Below are positions 62,465-64,000 of a stretch of DNA of 64,000 nucleotides, one piece after another. The translations under genes and the position numbers were made by a program. The stretch is from Actinocatenispora sera (GTDB lineage: Bacteria; Actinomycetota; Actinomycetes; Mycobacteriales; Micromonosporaceae), in contig NZ_AP023354.1 in assembly GCF_018324685.1 (NCBI RefSeq), forward strand, positions 4,154,001 through 4,218,000, written 5' to 3'. Positions within the stretch are counted from its first letter, which is position 1. The number at the start of each line of letters is the position of its first letter. The notes under the pieces are model-generated. The model ran no database searches. It was not told the origin of the DNA and saw only the letters and a list, made by a program, of their open reading frames with translations.

Positions 62465-63294
62465 ATGAGCCAACCGGGCTACCCCGGTGGTCCGTTCCCG
62501 CCCGACAACAACCCGCAGCAGCCGGGTTGGGGCGCCGGAGCGCCGAACAACCAGCCGCCGCCCGACCCGTACGGGCAGCCACAGCCGATGGGCGGTTTCG
62601 GCGAGCAGCCGCCACAGGGTGGTCTGCCGCCGCAGGGCGGGTTCGGCGGCCCGCCCACGAGCGGGGTGCCGGGTACGCCGCCGACCAGCGGTCCCGGCGG
62701 CTTCGGCGAGCAGCCGACCAGTGGCCCCGGCGGGTACGGGCCGCCCCCCGGCCCGTACCCGCCGGAACAGCAGCTGCCGCCGGTCGGTGAGGGTCCGCAG
62801 CACACCATGGCGTTGCCGGCGATGGGCCCGGGTGGCCCGGTGGCATGCCGCCGGAGAACCGGTTCGCGCCGGTACCGAGCGAGCGCAAGAAGGGCCCGTG
62901 GCTGCCGGTTCTGGCCGCGGTCGCCGCGGTGTTCCTGATCCTGTCGGCGACCATGACCGTGCTGTACGTGTCGAAGAACGGCGACTACAACCAGCAGAAG
63001 AAGCTCGCCGCCTCGCGCCAGGAGACGATCGACACGCTGAACACCAAGGCCGACAAGCTCAACAAGGAGCTGACGTCGGTCAAGAAGCAGCGTGACGACG
63101 CCAAGTCGGACCTGTCCGATGCCAAGGACAAGAACGCCGACGTGACCAAGGAACGCGACACCATCGGCAAGTGCCTCACGCTGCTGGAGGATGCACTGGC
63201 CGCGGCGGCGAAGAACGACGACAAGAAGGTCAACAAGCTGCTCAAGCAGCTCGACGAGCCGTGCAACAAGGCGGACGCCTACCTCGGCAACTGA
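62465..63294 (+). pseudogene. Proline-rich, single-helix, coiled-coil membrane protein, frameshifted
   Basis: The 5' frame (ATG after GGAGGAGGAG) encodes a Pro/Gly/Gln-rich region (SQPGYPGGPFPPDNNPQQPG, with PPTSGPGGFGEQ repeats). The 3' frame (from 62845) reads MPPENRFAPVPSERKKGPW, one transmembrane helix (LPVLAAVAAVFLILSATMTVLYV), a coiled coil of about 75 residues rich in Lys and Asp, and a Cys near the end. Adding one G in the GG at 62840-62841 joins them (GPGGPGGMPPENR), giving about 276 residues. The layout resembles the S1C protease before it. Function unknown; one base appears lost, by mutation or assembly error. Confidence 0.7.
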
Positions 63295-63320
63295 CCGGGT
63301 GGCCCGCCGGGCGATCGCAG

Positions 63321-63355
63321 GTGATGGGGAGGAGACGACGTCTCCTCCCCATCAC
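63321..63355. terminator. 16-bp bidirectional terminator hairpin
   Basis: GTGATGGGGAGGAGAC, loop GAC, GTCTCCTCCCCATCAC; perfect stem between the convergent coiled-coil gene and DUF3000 gene, ending 2 nt from the DUF3000 stop. Confidence 0.8.
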
Positions 63356-63357
63356 CG

Positions 63358-63912
63358 TCAGCGGGCGAGGTCGGCAACGCCGGGCGGTGGCAGCCCGGCG
63401 GTCGAGGACAGCAACGCGCACCAGGCTTCCAGGTGGACGCCCAGCTCGGTGGACAGCGGCGTCCAGGAGGCGCGGATCTCCAGATCGGCGGCGGCCGGTG
63501 GCCCGGCCAGTTCGCCGAACCGGGTGGACGTCGTCTGGGTGACGGTGCCGCCGATCGCGGTGTAGTCGGCGCCGTGTGCGTCCAGCGCGTCGATCAGCCA
63601 GCTCCACCCGACCGCCGGGAGCAGCGGGTCGGCCGCGAGTTCCGGCTCGATCTCGGCGGTGAGGTAACTGACCAGCCGCAGCGTCCCCTGCCAGGCCGGA
63701 TGGCCCTGCGGGTCGTACAGCAGGACCAGCCGGCCGGTGGACACCTCGTCCTCGTCGCGCAGCACCGTGGCGCCGATCGCGTGCGCGAACGGCGCAAGCC
63801 GCTTCGGCGCCGGCAGCGGGTCGAGCGCGATCTCCGCCCGCGGCCGGACCGAGGTGAGCCCCTGCACGGCGCGCGTGAACGTCTCGGGGGGCAGCACGGT
63901 CGACGGCGCCAT
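63358..63912 (-). CDS. DUF3000 protein
   Basis: 184 residues. Matches the actinobacterial DUF3000 family: LPPETFTRAVQGLTSVRPRAEIALDPLPAPKRLAPFAHAIGATV near the start, VLLYDPQGHPAWQGTLRLVSYLTAEIEPELAADPLLPAVGWSWLIDAL, then GTVTQTTSTRFGELAG and LGVHLEAWCALL. Function unknown. It is usually next to rnd; here two genes lie between them. TAGTCT lies 6 nt before ATG with no Shine-Dalgarno sequence, so probably leaderless. Confidence 0.9.
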   Translation of the reverse strand: MAPSTVLPPETFTRAVQGLTSVRPRAEIALDPLPAPKRLAPFAHAIGATVLRDEDEVSTGRLVLLYDPQGHPAWQGTLRLVSYLTAEIEPELAADPLLPAVGWSWLIDALDAHGADYTAIGGTVTQTTSTRFGELAGPPAAADLEIRASWTPLSTELGVHLEAWCALLSSTAGLPPPGVADLAR

Positions 63913-63918
63913 GCCACG

Positions 63919-63924
63919 AGACTA
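63919..63924 (-). promoter_or_regulatory. -10 element of a leaderless promoter (DUF3000)
   Basis: TAGTCT on the minus strand, 6 nt before the ATG. The rest of the window beyond it (to 64000) shows no gene. Confidence 0.45.
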
Positions 63925-64000
63925 ACGGGTGGGACGGCGATGACAGCCGGGCCACGCCGGCCCCGACCGCGGGTCGAACGCGTCGTCGGTCCGGGCCGTC

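Overview
The window is very GC-rich and its reading frames show strong GC bias at the third codon position. Gene content and order point to an actinomycete, most likely of the Micromonosporaceae type. The species cannot be named from the sequence. A housekeeping backbone found in many Actinobacteria is spread across it: a DUF4193 zinc-ribbon gene, DUF3093, dut, DUF3710, an OB-fold protein, DUF3159, two TrkA-type potassium regulators, an APC/KimA-like permease, a TRAM-domain RNA methyltransferase, dxs, a fatty-acid oxidation pair, ribonuclease D and DUF3000. No tRNA, rRNA, CRISPR array or transposase was seen.

Layout. 1-11,000: the conserved backbone, interrupted by one AbiEi/DUF559-type gene that sits between two clusters of TGATCAAGGG inverted repeats and ends in a 62-bp tandem repeat. 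11,000-13,100: a SUKH-like protein, a VC0807-like membrane protein and a HAD phosphatase. 13,300-17,920: a ROK regulator and a sugar ABC importer (lipoprotein, ATPase, permease). 18,031-26,292: an Opp-type peptide importer on the minus strand, divergent from a serine hydrolase and anmK, which together look like cell-wall (muropeptide) recycling. 26,500-29,372: dxs and a nucleoside hydrolase. 29,445-31,522: a membrane beta-propeller protein. 31,558-38,242: a four-gene minus-strand cluster of a GT-C transferase, a processive GT2 synthase, a GH26 enzyme and a GH92 lipoprotein, probably making and trimming a mannose-containing polysaccharide.

38,483-42,327: a membrane protein with a degenerate kinase N-lobe, followed by a two-component system. 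42,329-53,288: mostly regulator/effector pairs (MerR with a VOC protein, XRE with an aldo-keto reductase, TetR with a quinone oxidoreductase, TetR with an MFS exporter), then a secreted M1 peptidase and a PadR regulator. 53,374-55,634: an Hsp70 ATPase domain fused to membrane segments, whose last part is frameshifted. 55,703-60,549: fadB-like and fadA-like genes and rnd. 60,877-63,294: a membrane-anchored S1C protease and a proline-rich coiled-coil membrane protein (frameshifted). 63,358-63,912: DUF3000.

Two patterns run through the window. At least ten genes have a TAnnnT -10-like hexamer only 6-8 nt before the start codon and no Shine-Dalgarno sequence, which predicts leaderless mRNAs. Three genes are broken by the apparent loss of a single base in a short C or G run, which could be real or could be assembly error. 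Many gene ends are marked by perfect hairpins, including bidirectional ones between convergent genes.
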